A program made the translations under genes and the position numbers. From Paractinoplanes rishiriensis (GTDB lineage Bacteria; Actinomycetota; Actinomycetes; Mycobacteriales; Micromonosporaceae): a stretch of 64,000 nucleotides of DNA. Below are positions 1 to 8,075 of this stretch, one piece after another. Location: assembly GCF_016862375.1 (NCBI RefSeq), contig NZ_BOMV01000001.1, positions 186,001 through 250,000 of the forward strand, given 5' to 3'. How positions within the stretch are numbered: the stretch's first letter is position 1; every line of letters begins with the position of its first letter. The notes below the pieces were generated by a model. It had not been told where the DNA came from. It saw nothing but the letters and a program-made list of their open reading frames with translations, and did not search any database.

Positions 1-1836
1 GCGAAGGCGCCCGAGCCGGCGCCGCCGACCCGCGAGTCCGGCAACGTGCCCACCGACGCCGAGATCGCCCGGGACGAGGGCGGCAGCGCGCTCACCGCGG
101 ACGCTCCGGCCCTGGTACCGGACGCGGCGCCCGGCGAGGCGGCGTTCGTGATGGGCGCCCACGACGTGGCGTGCGAGGGCGACGGCCGCAGCGGCAAGCG
201 GGTGCAGGTGCTCTACCTGCACGAGTTCGGCACCCCGTCGCGCTACACCGACTTTCTCGGCTCCATCCGCACCTGGTCGGCCGGCGTCGACAACATCTTC
301 GACGAGAGCGCGGCCGAGACCGGCGGCTCCCGGCACATCCGGTACGTGACCACCCCGCAGTGCCGGGTGGACGTGGCCGAGGTGCAGCTGCCGACCAGCG
401 CGCTCGCCTCGTTCGCGACCAGCATCCAGGCGCTGCAGACGCTGGGCTACAACCGCAACGACCGCAAGTACCTGATGTTCGCCGACGCGAACGTCTACTG
501 CGGCATCGCCACCTACATCGCCGACCGGCGGTCCGGCCCGGGTAACCGGAACAACGGCGGGCCGTCGTACGGGCGGGTCGACGCCGGCTGCTGGAGCTCG
601 GTGATGGCGGCCAAGGAGGTCACCCAGACGCTCGGCGCGGTGCTGATCGACTCGCCCAACTCCAGCGGCGCGGGCGGCTGCCTCGACGAGTACGACCTGC
701 TCTGCGGCTCGGACCGGTCCGGCAAGCCGGTGCGCAACGTCTGCCCGAAGCGCAACGAGAACCGCCTGGACTGCGGCCACGACGACTACTTCAGCACCAA
801 CCCCAAGCCGGGCAGCTACCTGGCCAAGAACTGGAACATCGCGCAGAGCGAGTTCCTGCTGCGCAGCGACGGCGGCGACGACGTGGCCGACGCGGGCGGC
901 CCCGGCTCCGAGGTGGTCACCGCCCCGAGCGCCCCGCCGGTCGAGCCCTCCCCGGTCGACTCCGGCCCGCCGGCCAGCGCGCCGGCCGGGCCGCCCGGCC
1001 CGGACACCGCGGACGGGCCTGGCAACGGGCCGCCCGGCCCCGAGGTGGAGCAGACCGACGGACCGCAGGGCGACGACGAGGGCCGGCCCGACCCGACGGC
1101 GACGCCCGAGCAGGTGCGCGGCAAGCCCGGCGCCCGGCCGATCGCGGCGGCCAAGCACCGGGCCGCCCCGGTGCAGGCGGTCCTGGAGATCCGCGACGCC
1201 ACCAGCAGCTCGGTCCGGCTCACCTGGAGCGCGGCCGCGCCCGAGGCCACGTACGAGGTCTGGGTCGGCGGCCAGCCGATCGCCACGACCAAGGCCACCC
1301 GGGCCCGCCTCATCGGCCTCAAGCCGGACGAGAAGTACCAGGTCACCATAAAGTCCGGTGACGCGTACACGGCAAAGGCCACGGCCGAGACTTCGCCGGC
1401 TGCCCGGCCGGCGCAGAACACCTGGTTCATCCTGACCAACGCGCTGACCGGCGGCGCCGCCGACCTGTACGCGGCCCGGACCGGGAACGGCACGCCGGTG
1501 ACCCTGGCCGGCACCGACGGCGACGCCCAGCAGCAGTGGCAACTGGTGCCGGCCGGCACCGGCTCGTACTCACTGGTGTCGCGGGCCACCGGCAAGTGTG
1601 TGGTGCCGCTGGACGGCAACCCGGTCGCCGGCTCCCCGCTGGTACAGGGTGACTGCAACACGGACGACGGGGCCCGCTGGCAGTTGCAGGCCTCCGAATA
1701 CGGATTCACGCTGCGTACAACGGTCGGCGACCTGGTCGCCGGCGTAGGCGAACAGCGCTTCGGCGCACACCGGGTGCTGGTGCTGCAGAACGGCAACGGC
1801 CAGCGCCATCAGAGCTGGACTGCGGTACCCGACTGA
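1..1836 (+). CDS. Secreted pseudo-metalloprotease-like protein with FN3 and ricin-type lectin domains (5' partial)
   Basis: The reading frame is open from the first base, so the gene probably starts upstream; numbering here is from the in-frame GTG at 46. Residues about 45-285 resemble actinobacterial secreted zinc proteases of the type HELxHxLGAV...DEYDxMC followed by HDDYFSTNP. Here the HExxH position reads KEVTQ (residues 190-194) while the flanking LGAV, CLDEYDLLC and HDDYFSTNP blocks remain, so the protease site looks dead. A Pro/Gly-rich linker (about 285-370) leads to an FN3 domain (about 375-445) and a ricin-type beta-trefoil (about 460-596, with QQQWQL and ARWQL repeats). This suggests a secreted glycan-binding protein. 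A small membrane protein follows 14 nt downstream. The domain calls are solid; the function is inferred. Confidence 0.8.
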   Translation, partial: AKAPEPAPPTRESGNVPTDAEIARDEGGSALTADAPALVPDAAPGEAAFVMGAHDVACEGDGRSGKRVQVLYLHEFGTPSRYTDFLGSIRTWSAGVDNIFDESAAETGGSRHIRYVTTPQCRVDVAEVQLPTSALASFATSIQALQTLGYNRNDRKYLMFADANVYCGIATYIADRRSGPGNRNNGGPSYGRVDAGCWSSVMAAKEVTQTLGAVLIDSPNSSGAGGCLDEYDLLCGSDRSGKPVRNVCPKRNENRLDCGHDDYFSTNPKPGSYLAKNWNIAQSEFLLRSDGGDDVADAGGPGSEVVTAPSAPPVEPSPVDSGPPASAPAGPPGPDTADGPGNGPPGPEVEQTDGPQGDDEGRPDPTATPEQVRGKPGARPIAAAKHRAAPVQAVLEIRDATSSSVRLTWSAAAPEATYEVWVGGQPIATTKATRARLIGLKPDEKYQVTIKSGDAYTAKATAETSPAARPAQNTWFILTNALTGGAADLYAARTGNGTPVTLAGTDGDAQQQWQLVPAGTGSYSLVSRATGKCVVPLDGNPVAGSPLVQGDCNTDDGARWQLQASEYGFTLRTTVGDLVAGVGEQRFGAHRVLVLQNGNGQRHQSWTAVPD

Positions 1837-1850
1837 CGGGAGCGAGAGAC

Positions 1851-2006
1851 GTGCGCGACACCCTGGAAAGAAGACTGGCCGAGCCCGAGGAGCAACTGCC
1901 GCCCCGGTTCAGCCGCCGCCGGCTGATCCGGTGGTTCGCGGTGCTCACCTTCGGCATCGTCCTGGTCATCGCGGTCTGGCAGGAGCCGCTGTACGCCCGG
2001 TTCTAA
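1851..2006 (+). CDS. Small single-pass membrane protein (51 aa)
   Basis: Not similar to anything I recognise. The GTG start has a GGGAGCGAGAG ribosome site just upstream and lies 14 nt after the lectin gene, so the two are probably co-transcribed. The product is a charged N-terminus (MRDTLERRLAEPEE), an Arg-rich stretch (SRRRLIRW) and one hydrophobic helix (about residues 28-43), then a short tail. The Arg cluster before the helix predicts the N-terminus in the cytoplasm. The stop codon overlaps the stop of the convergent adenosine deaminase gene by 4 nt. Confidence 0.55.
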   Translation: MRDTLERRLAEPEEQLPPRFSRRRLIRWFAVLTFGIVLVIAVWQEPLYARF

Positions 2007-3028
2007 GCCACGTTGGACGCCGCGTACTCGTCGATCTCGGCGAGTAGCGCGGCCTTGCCCGCCGGTTCCAGGAAGCTTTGCGTCACCGCGGCCCGCGCCA
2101 GACCGGCCACCCCGTGCGCGTCCAGGCCGAGCAGCCGGGCGGCCACCGCGTACTCCTCCTCCAGCGTGGTGCCGAACATCGGCGGGTCGTCCGAGTTGAT
2201 GCTGACCGGCACCCCGGCCCTGATCAGGGTGGCCAACGGGTGCTCGTCGAGGCCGGCGACCGCGCGGGTACGCACGTTGGAGGTCGGGCACACCTCGAGC
2301 GGGATCTCCCGCTCGGCCAGGTAGGCCATCAGCTGCGCGTCCTGCGCCGCGGCGATGCCGTGGCCGATCCGCTCGGCGCCGAGGTCCTGCAACGCCGCCC
2401 AGATGGTCTCCGGGCCGGTGGTCTCGCCGGCGTGCGGCACGCTGCGCAGCCCGGCCGCCCGAGCCCGGTCGAAGTACGGCTTGAACTGCGACCGCGGCAC
2501 GCCCAGCTCCGGTCCGCCCAGCCCGAAACTGATCAGGCCGTCCGGCTTTTCCTCGAGCGCGATCCGCAGCGTCTCCTCGGCGGCCGGCAGCCCGGCCTCG
2601 CCCGGGATGTCGAAGCACCAGCGCAGGTCGACGCCGAAGTCGGCGGCCGCGCCGCGGCGGGCGTCCTCGATCGCGGCGCAGAAGGCCGGCGCCGGGATCC
2701 CGCGCTTGACGCTGGAATACGGCGTGATGGTCAGCTCGGCGTAGCGCACCTGCTGCCGGGCCAGTTCGCGGCCGATCTCGTAGGTCAGCATCCGGACGTC
2801 CTCGTCGTCCCGGATCAGGTCGACCACCTTGAGGTAGACCTCGATGAAGTGCGCGAAGTCGCGGAACGCGAAGAAGTCGGCCAGCGCCGCCGGGTCGGCC
2901 GGCACCGGTGAGTCGCCCTCGTGCCGGGCGGCCAGTTCGGCCACGATCCGCGGCGAGGCCGAGCCCACGTGGTGGAGGTGCAGCTCGGCCTTGGGCAGCC
3001 CGGCGATGAACGAGGTCAGCTCGGTCAT
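2003..3028 (-). CDS. add: Adenosine deaminase
   Basis: Cytoplasmic zinc hydrolase that converts adenosine (and deoxyadenosine) to inosine plus ammonia in purine salvage. The 341-residue protein has the family landmarks: KAELHLHHVGS near residue 14 (metal-binding HxH), PHAGETTGPE (catalytic Glu/His region), ERIGHG, and NSDDPPMFGTTL near the C-terminus. Length is normal. The ATG start follows a GAAGGGA ribosome site. The gene lies 12 nt after the methyltransferase and is probably in the same transcript. Some members of this clade act on adenine or other aminopurines, so substrate is likely but not proven. Confidence 0.9.
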   Translation of the reverse strand: MTELTSFIAGLPKAELHLHHVGSASPRIVAELAARHEGDSPVPADPAALADFFAFRDFAHFIEVYLKVVDLIRDDEDVRMLTYEIGRELARQQVRYAELTITPYSSVKRGIPAPAFCAAIEDARRGAAADFGVDLRWCFDIPGEAGLPAAEETLRIALEEKPDGLISFGLGGPELGVPRSQFKPYFDRARAAGLRSVPHAGETTGPETIWAALQDLGAERIGHGIAAAQDAQLMAYLAEREIPLEVCPTSNVRTRAVAGLDEHPLATLIRAGVPVSINSDDPPMFGTTLEEEYAVAARLLGLDAHGVAGLARAAVTQSFLEPAGKAALLAEIDEYAASNVA

Positions 3029-3040
3029 CCGATGTCCCTT

Positions 3041-3802
3041 CTAGACGGCGGTCCGCGCCACCACGAAGATGCGGCGGAACGGGAACGCGACGGCACCGTG
3101 CGCCGCCGGGTAGGCGGCGGTCAGCTCCCGGCCCAGGTCGGCACGGAAGGACTGCCACGCATTCTCGTCGAGCGCGGCCTTGACGGGCCGCAACGCCGTG
3201 CCCTCCAGCCAGCGCAACACCGGGTGCTCGGCGCCGTCGCCGGCCAGCAGATGCAGATATGTGGTCTCCCACGCGTCGACCGTGGCGCCGGCGGCCAGCA
3301 GCAGGCCGGCATAGCCCCCGGGGTCGTCGACCGGCGCCTCCCGGGTCACATGCGCCACCCCGTAGCGTCCGGCGAGGGTGCGCAGCAGGCGGTGCGACGG
3401 CGCGTCGAAGTTGCCCGGCACCTGCATGGCCAGCCAGGCGCCGGCGGGCAGTTCGGCGGCCCAGCGGGCGAGCAGGTCGCGGTGCCCGTCCACCCATTGC
3501 AGGGTGGCGTTGGTGACCAGCACATCGACGTCCGGCCCGGGTTTCCAGTCGCGGACGTCGCCGAGCTGGAACCAGGCCGGCCCGCCGAGCGCCACCGCCC
3601 GGTCGACCATCTCGGGCGACGAGTCGACGCCGGTCACCCGGGCCTGCGGCCAGCGCCCGGCCAGGCTGAGGGTGAGCTCACCGGGCCCGCAGCCGAGGTC
3701 CACGACGGCGCGCGGCCGCTCGGCCCCGATCCGTGCGGTCAGGTCGTAGAAGGGACGGGAACGCTCGGTGCTGTACCGCCGGTACGCGGCCGGATCCCAC
3801 AT
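3041..3802 (-). CDS. tam: Trans-aconitate 2-methyltransferase
   Basis: SAM-dependent class I methyltransferase of 253 residues, expected to methylate trans-aconitate, an inhibitor of aconitase. The start is the ATG beginning MWDPAAYRRYS, preceded by GGGAGG 6 nt upstream; the longer open frame upstream is non-coding. The SAM-binding motif VVDLGCGPGELT (about residues 32-43) and VTGVDSSPEMVDRA follow the Tam pattern, and the N-terminal W-x-P-x-x-Y-x-x-Y is typical of the family. First gene of a likely operon with adenosine deaminase. A palindrome around 3815-3832 lies just before the start. Confidence 0.8.
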   Translation of the reverse strand: MWDPAAYRRYSTERSRPFYDLTARIGAERPRAVVDLGCGPGELTLSLAGRWPQARVTGVDSSPEMVDRAVALGGPAWFQLGDVRDWKPGPDVDVLVTNATLQWVDGHRDLLARWAAELPAGAWLAMQVPGNFDAPSHRLLRTLAGRYGVAHVTREAPVDDPGGYAGLLLAAGATVDAWETTYLHLLAGDGAEHPVLRWLEGTALRPVKAALDENAWQSFRADLGRELTAAYPAAHGAVAFPFRRIFVVARTAV

Positions 3803-3814
3803 GGCCAACCTCCC

Positions 3815-3832
3815 AAACCGTACGTACGTTTT
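3815..3832. promoter_or_regulatory. Palindrome centred on CGTACGTACG upstream of tam
   Basis: CGTACGTACG (3819-3828) is a perfect 10-bp palindrome. With its AAAC and TTTT flanks it forms an 18-bp near-perfect palindrome with one mismatch. It sits in the 66-nt region between the divergent tam and aldo/keto reductase genes, close to where the tam promoter should be. It looks like a TetR-family operator, but no TetR gene is adjacent. Confidence 0.35.
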
Positions 3833-3868
3833 GTGAGTCGCCAGCATCTTAGCCGGTAGGGTCGGCCC

Positions 3869-4846
3869 GTGGAGAATCGCAGTTTTCGGAGGATGGGCCG
3901 CGAGGCCGGAGTGATCGGCCTGGGCGCCTGGCAGCTGGGCGCGGACTGGGGTCAGGTCACCGAGGCCGACGCGCACGAGACCCTGCAGGCCGCGGTCGAC
4001 GCGGGCGTCACGTTCATCGACACCGCCGACGTCTACGGCGACGGCCGGAGCGAGCAGATCATCGGCTCGTTCATCAAGGACCGCCCGGGGCTCACGGTCG
4101 CCACCAAGATGGGGCGCCGGGAAGAGCAGCGGGTCGAGATCTACACACTGGACAACTTCCGGCGCTGGACCGACCGGTCCCGGGCCAACCTGAGCGTCGA
4201 CACGCTCGACCTGGTCCAGCTGCACTGCCCGCCCACCCCGGTGTTCGCCAGCGACGCGGTCTACGACGCGCTCGACACCCTGGTACAGGAAAAACGGATC
4301 AGGGCGTACGGCGTGAGCGTCGAGAAGACCGACGAGGCGCTGGCCGCGATCGCCCGCCCCGGAACCGCCAGCGTGCAGATCATCCTGAACGCGTTCCGGC
4401 TCAAGCCGCTCGAGCGGGTGCTACCGGCCGCCGCCGAGGCCGGCGTCGGCATCATCGCCCGGGTGCCGCTGGCCAGCGGCCTGCTCTCCGGCCGGTACGA
4501 CGAGAACACCACGTTCGGCGCCGACGACCACCGCAACTACAACCGGCACGGCGAGGCGTTCGACGTGGGCGAGACGTTCTCCGGCGTCGACTACGCGACC
4601 GGACTCGAGGCGGTCCGCCGGCTGCGCCCGCTGGTCCCCGAGGGCGCCACGATGGCGCAGTTCGCGCTGCGCTGGATCCTCGACCAGCACGGCGTCACCG
4701 TGGTCATCCCGGGCGCCCGCAACCCCGATCAGGCCCGGGCCAACGCGTCCGCCGCCGGCCTGCCGCCATTGCCGGACGAGACGCGCGCCGCGGTGACGGC
4801 CGTCTATGACGAACTGATCCGTCCGGCGGTGCATGACAAATGGTGA
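3869..4846 (+). CDS. Aldo/keto reductase
   Basis: NADPH-dependent oxidoreductase of 325 residues with a TIM-barrel fold. The catalytic tetrad is visible: D51 and Y56 in FIDTADVYG, K80 in VATKMG, and H119 in LVQLHCPP. The C-terminal cofactor segment VVIPGARNPDQARANASA is also present. The sequence fits the YdhF/Tas-like bacterial reductases; the physiological carbonyl substrate is unknown. The GTG start has TAGGGT 6 nt upstream and no clear Shine-Dalgarno, so the mRNA may be leaderless. The 3' end overlaps the next small membrane gene by 7 nt. Confidence 0.85.
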   Translation: MENRSFRRMGREAGVIGLGAWQLGADWGQVTEADAHETLQAAVDAGVTFIDTADVYGDGRSEQIIGSFIKDRPGLTVATKMGRREEQRVEIYTLDNFRRWTDRSRANLSVDTLDLVQLHCPPTPVFASDAVYDALDTLVQEKRIRAYGVSVEKTDEALAAIARPGTASVQIILNAFRLKPLERVLPAAAEAGVGIIARVPLASGLLSGRYDENTTFGADDHRNYNRHGEAFDVGETFSGVDYATGLEAVRRLRPLVPEGATMAQFALRWILDQHGVTVVIPGARNPDQARANASAAGLPPLPDETRAAVTAVYDELIRPAVHDKW

Positions 4847-5085
4847 ACGAACCGGCACCTGCCCCGCGACTCAAGGGTTGGCTCCCGATGACTCTCGGAG
4901 TGCTCGGGATCGTCATCGGTGCGGTATGGACACTTCAGGGCCTCGACATTCTCACCGACAGCAAGATGAGTGGGAATGAAACCTGGGCAATTGTCGGACC
5001 AATCGTGGCGGCAGTCGGTCTGATCTTGATCGTGGTTGGTGTTCGAGTCCGAACCCGATCAAGAGAGAAAACTCAGACTGATTAG
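4840..5085 (+). CDS. Small two-helix membrane protein (81 aa)
   Basis: Unrecognised. Two hydrophobic segments (about residues 13-35 and 50-68) flank a short polar loop, ending in a basic tail RVRTRSREKTQTD. The ATG overlaps the stop of the aldo/keto reductase, so it is translationally coupled. Codon use is unlike its neighbours: AAA, AGA, GAA, ATT and GTT are frequent and the GC content is visibly lower, which suggests recent acquisition or weak selection. A strong terminator hairpin follows. Confidence 0.6.
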   Translation: MVNEPAPAPRLKGWLPMTLGVLGIVIGAVWTLQGLDILTDSKMSGNETWAIVGPIVAAVGLILIVVGVRVRTRSREKTQTD

Positions 5086-5106
5086 GCCGCGCTAAACAGG
5101 AATGGA

Positions 5107-5139
5107 AAAGCCCCGCACTCGCGACGAGTGCGGGGCTTT
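5107..5139. terminator. Bidirectional terminator, perfect 15-bp stem
   Basis: AAAGCCCCGCACTCG, loop CGA, CGAGTGCGGGGCTTT. The A-run and T-run at the two ends allow termination in both directions, fitting the convergent genes on each side. Confidence 0.9.
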
Positions 5140-5203
5140 GTTCCGATCGGAGCCGATCTCCGCCAGGCGATCGGCAGCCGGCCGCGTGGGCCGGCGGTAG
5201 TGT

Positions 5204-5410
5204 TCACTGCAGTGGGCGAACCTGCTCCGCCTGCGGGCCTTTCTGCCCCTGGGCGATCTCGAACTCGACCCGCTGGTTCTCCTCCAGAGTGCGGTAGCCG
5301 CTCATCTGGATGGCCGAGAAGTGGACAAACACGTCAGCACCCCCGCCGTCGACGGTGATGAAGCCGAAGCCCTTGTCCGCGTTGAACCACTTCACGGTTC
5401 CTTGCGCCAT
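5204..5410 (-). CDS. cspA: Cold-shock protein
   Basis: A 68-residue single cold-shock domain that binds single-stranded RNA/DNA and acts as an RNA chaperone in the cytoplasm. RNP1 (KGFGFI, residues 13-18) and RNP2 (VFVHF, residues 27-31) are intact, and the N-terminus [16 protein letters not shown] is classic. The ATG follows GGGAGAG at normal spacing. About 320 nt upstream has no gene, allowing a long 5' leader as is common for this family. The gene is single and is closed by the terminator at 5107-5139. Confidence 0.95.
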   Translation of the reverse strand: MAQGTVKWFNADKGFGFITVDGGGADVFVHFSAIQMSGYRTLEENQRVEFEIAQGQKGPQAEQVRPLQ

Positions 5411-5729
5411 ACTGAACTCTCCCTCTGAAAATGCCGGCCCTCACTGCCTGGGCCGATGACCGTTTTCGAGCAGCGGCGCCGTGAGGCGGACCTTCCAGAG
5501 GACGTCCCAATCCGCCCGGCCTCGTTCACACCAGTCGGTCTGCGACACCGGCCGGTATCCCGTGGTCTGGCGGAAGCAGCAAACCACATACGCAAAAACT
5601 GGGCACACTGTACCTGAAAAGCGGGCCGCAAAGCTGCCCCCCGACCAAATCGCATAAACGTCGGCAGATGCGGAAAAGACCCCCCGCTTCGCTCTCGCGA
5701 TGTGGGAAACGGCACCGATCAGTACCGCG
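5411..5729 (-). other. Gene-free region: probable cspA leader and promoter
   Basis: No coding sequence is supported here. On the minus strand TACAGT (rc of 5607-5612) is a possible -10 box, which would give a leader of about 190 nt before cspA. I could not identify a convincing -35 box. The interval also contains the 3' flank of the DUF4235 gene. Confidence 0.35.
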
Positions 5730-5999
5730 TTAGTCCGGCCATTGACCAGTCAGTTTGCGCACTCCGGCGGCGCCACCGCGATCGACGGCGGCCTTCACGA
5801 GCGCGAAGATCGCACCCTGGATGGCGGCGGCCGCGAGCACCTCGCCCCAGCCGCGGTCCTCGTCGGTGGCGTTCGGGGCGTCGTCGTCGCCGGACGCGAC
5901 CCGCCAGACCTCCTTGAAGACGAAACCGGCCAGCGCACCGCCGGCGATGCCGAGCAGCAGCCCGACCGGCTTGTACGCGACCTTCGAGATCTTGCTCAC
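5730..5999 (-). CDS. DUF4235 family membrane protein
   Basis: A protein of 89 residues of unknown function. It matches the DUF4235 pattern: SKISKVAYKPVGLLLGIAGG at the start, a first membrane helix (about 12-32), an acidic cytoplasmic loop (GDDDAPNATDEDRGWGE), then a second helix and a basic end (RGGAAGVRKLTGQWP). It is the last gene of a holin-X / DUF3618 / DUF4235 operon with 4-nt overlaps, a set seen together in many actinobacteria. An envelope or membrane-stress role is plausible but not shown. Confidence 0.75.
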   Translation of the reverse strand: MSKISKVAYKPVGLLLGIAGGALAGFVFKEVWRVASGDDDAPNATDEDRGWGEVLAAAAIQGAIFALVKAAVDRGGAAGVRKLTGQWPD

Positions 6000-6295
6000 C
6001 GCTTCCTCCCACGGATGATCAGTACGACGCCGACCAGGGCGGCCACCCCGGCGACAACCAGCGCGAGGGGCACCGGGCTGGTGCGCACCCGCTGCTGCGC
6101 CTCACCGGCCGCCACCCGGACCCGCTGCTTGGCGTGCTCGACCTGGTCGAGAGCGCGGGCCTTGACATCGGCCTTGGCGGCCAGCGCCTGCACCGTCTCG
6201 CCGAGCTCGGTGCGGGTCTGCTGGATCTCCGCGCGCAGCTCCTCGATGGTCGGTTTCGGCTCGGTCGGTTTCGGTTCAGTTGTCTTCTCGCTCAT
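5996..6295 (-). CDS. DUF3618 domain-containing membrane protein
   Basis: A protein of 99 residues with a TEPKPTEPKPT repeat near the N-terminus, the DUF3618 signature (PTIEELRAEIQQTRTELGETVQALAAKADV) at about residues 15-45, an amphipathic stretch, and one C-terminal helix (about 73-93) ending RGRKR. The function is unknown; the family is usually tail-anchored with a coiled-coil cytoplasmic part. Overlaps both neighbours by 4 nt, which indicates translational coupling. Confidence 0.75.
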   Translation of the reverse strand: MSEKTTEPKPTEPKPTIEELRAEIQQTRTELGETVQALAAKADVKARALDQVEHAKQRVRVAAGEAQQRVRTSPVPLALVVAGVAALVGVVLIIRGRKR

Positions 6296-6723
6296 GCCCG
6301 GCTCCCTTTGACCGCGTGCTTGACCTCGTCGACGTCGGCCTTGACGCTCTCGATCGCGGCCGTCGGCTCCGGCGGCACCGCCTTGGTCACCTGCTTCTTG
6401 CCGAACAGCGCCAGGACGCCGGCGATCAGGAACAACGTCACCGTGACGATCAGAGCGGCCAGCCAGAGCTCCAGGAACAGGTGGAGCACGATGATGAGGG
6501 TGGCGACCATTGCGCCCACGCCGTACAGGGCGAAGACGCCGCCGGTGCCGAACAGGCCGACCCCGATCCCGGCGTGTTTACCCTTCTCGGTGAGCTCGGC
6601 CTTGGCCAGCGCGATCTCGTCGCGGACGAGCCGGGATATCTGTTCGCTCGCCCGCTGCACCAGCTCCCCGGTGGACTGCTCGGCAACGGGCCGGGACGGA
6701 CGACTGTTCAGGACATCGGCCAT
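6292..6723 (-). CDS. Phage holin family protein (actinobacterial holin-X type)
   Basis: A protein of 143 residues. The N-terminal amphipathic part LVQRASEQISRLVRDEIALA and the KAELTEKGKHAGIG block are the usual holin-X/DUF1469 opening, followed by two long membrane helices (about residues 52-75 and 80-107) and a charged tail. Despite the family name this is a chromosomal membrane protein, not part of a prophage: no phage genes are near. First gene of the three-gene operon; an AAAGGGGG ribosome site precedes the ATG. Confidence 0.75.
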   Translation of the reverse strand: MADVLNSRPSRPVAEQSTGELVQRASEQISRLVRDEIALAKAELTEKGKHAGIGVGLFGTGGVFALYGVGAMVATLIIVLHLFLELWLAALIVTVTLFLIAGVLALFGKKQVTKAVPPEPTAAIESVKADVDEVKHAVKGSRA

Positions 6724-6796
6724 CGGATCCCCCTTTCCTGTCCCGGTTTATGCCCTGGCCACCGGGCCGTCAATCCTCCGGTGCGAAACCCGCCAT

Positions 6797-7978
6797 TCAG
6801 CGCCGGACGGTCGGTTCCTCCGGCCCGGCGAACTGCGCGCCGCGGGCCTGCCCGTCGTGGTCGCCGGAGAAGACCCGGGCGTCGCCGGGGGCGTCCGGCT
6901 CGGCGGCCGGCAGCGGCGCGGCCGGGCGCGGGACCGTGGTACCGGCACTGGTGCCGGTGGTGAGCACGTCCGCCCGGACCCGCGGCAGGGTGTCCCGCTG
7001 GTGCTGCCACACGTACCCGACCAGGCGCTCGCGCACCAGGCAGCGCAGATCCCACAGGGCCGGTGCGTCGCCGGCGCTGACCAGCGCCCGCAGCCGGATC
7101 TTGCCGTCGATCGCGGCGGTCACCTGGAGCACGCAGACCCGGCCGTCCCACAGCTCGGTGCCCTCGCAGATCGCCCGCAACTCGGCGCGCAGCGGCTCGA
7201 CCTCGGTGGACCAGTCCACGTCGATCTCCGCGGTGCCGAGCACCGCCGAACCGGTCCGGGTCCAGTTCTGGAACGGCTTGGTGGTGAAGTACGAGGTGGG
7301 CAGCAGCAGCCGGCGGTCGTCCCAGACCTGCACCGCCACGTAGGTGAGAGTGAGCTCCTCGATCCGGCCCCACTCCCCCTCGACCACCACCACGTCGTCG
7401 ACCCGGACCGCGTCGCTGAACGCGAGCTGGAGGCCGGCGAAGACGTTGCCCAGCGTGCTCTGCGCGGCCAGGGCCGCGATTACGCTGATCACACCGGCCG
7501 AGGCCAGCAGGCTGGCACCGAGCGTCCGGATGCCCGGGAAGGTCATCAGCACCACGCCGAGGGTGAGGATCACGATGGCCGCCACGGTGACCCGGCGCAG
7601 GATCACCACCTGGGTCTTGAACCGGCGGCGTTTGAGGTTGTCCGGCACGTCGGTGCGCCACCGGCTCAGCGCGGCGTCCTCCAGCACCAGCAGCAGCGCC
7701 GCGATCAGCCAGGCGACGGCCGCGATGAACGCGATCACCAGAGCGTGCAGCACGCCGCCGCGGCCGGGGAACTCCCCGGCCGCGGCGCGGATCGCCTGTT
7801 GCACGGCGAAGATGGTGACGGCGGCCAGGAACGGCTTGTGTGCCGTGCGGGCCAGGTCGGCGGCCAGTTCCGACTTGCGGCCGGCCCGGGTCAGCAGCCA
7901 GTGGACGATCTCAACGACCACGATCGCGGCGCCCGCCGACACCACGACCGCCAGGACGGCGTTCATCACATCACGCAC
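6797..7978 (-). CDS. Mechanosensitive ion channel, MscS family
   Basis: An inner-membrane channel of 393 residues. The start is the GTG at 7978 because a GGAGGAG site lies upstream; a longer frame exists but lacks one. There are four to five N-terminal membrane segments, then the pore-lining region (ASAGVISVIAALAAQSTLGNVFAGLQLAFSD) and the MscS beta domain (VRVDDVVVVEGEWGRIEEL), followed by the alpha/beta cytoplasmic part with YFTTKPFQNWTR. The C-terminus is Pro/Ala rich. Expected role: pressure release on osmotic down-shock, or small-solute efflux. Confidence 0.85.
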   Translation of the reverse strand: MRDVMNAVLAVVVSAGAAIVVVEIVHWLLTRAGRKSELAADLARTAHKPFLAAVTIFAVQQAIRAAAGEFPGRGGVLHALVIAFIAAVAWLIAALLLVLEDAALSRWRTDVPDNLKRRRFKTQVVILRRVTVAAIVILTLGVVLMTFPGIRTLGASLLASAGVISVIAALAAQSTLGNVFAGLQLAFSDAVRVDDVVVVEGEWGRIEELTLTYVAVQVWDDRRLLLPTSYFTTKPFQNWTRTGSAVLGTAEIDVDWSTEVEPLRAELRAICEGTELWDGRVCVLQVTAAIDGKIRLRALVSAGDAPALWDLRCLVRERLVGYVWQHQRDTLPRVRADVLTTGTSAGTTVPRPAAPLPAAEPDAPGDARVFSGDHDGQARGAQFAGPEEPTVRR

Positions 7979-8075
7979 TCGTCTCTCCTCCGCAAAAATG
8001 AAGGGGGGATCAGCGACCCAGCTTGCCCGGGCCATCGATCCCCGCAACCCTCACCCGCGGAGGTTTAGGTATGCC

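Noticed and set aside
1809..3497. 562-residue minus-strand open frame
   Set aside because: It is a shadow frame of adenosine deaminase and the methyltransferase; Arg/Gly/Ala-rich and motif-free.
6292..6723. Holin-family gene as a sign of a prophage
   Set aside because: Holin-X proteins are chromosomal membrane proteins in actinobacteria and no phage gene is near.
6134..8068. 644-residue plus-strand open frame across the holin-X and MscS genes
   Set aside because: Shadow of the true minus-strand genes; low-complexity product.
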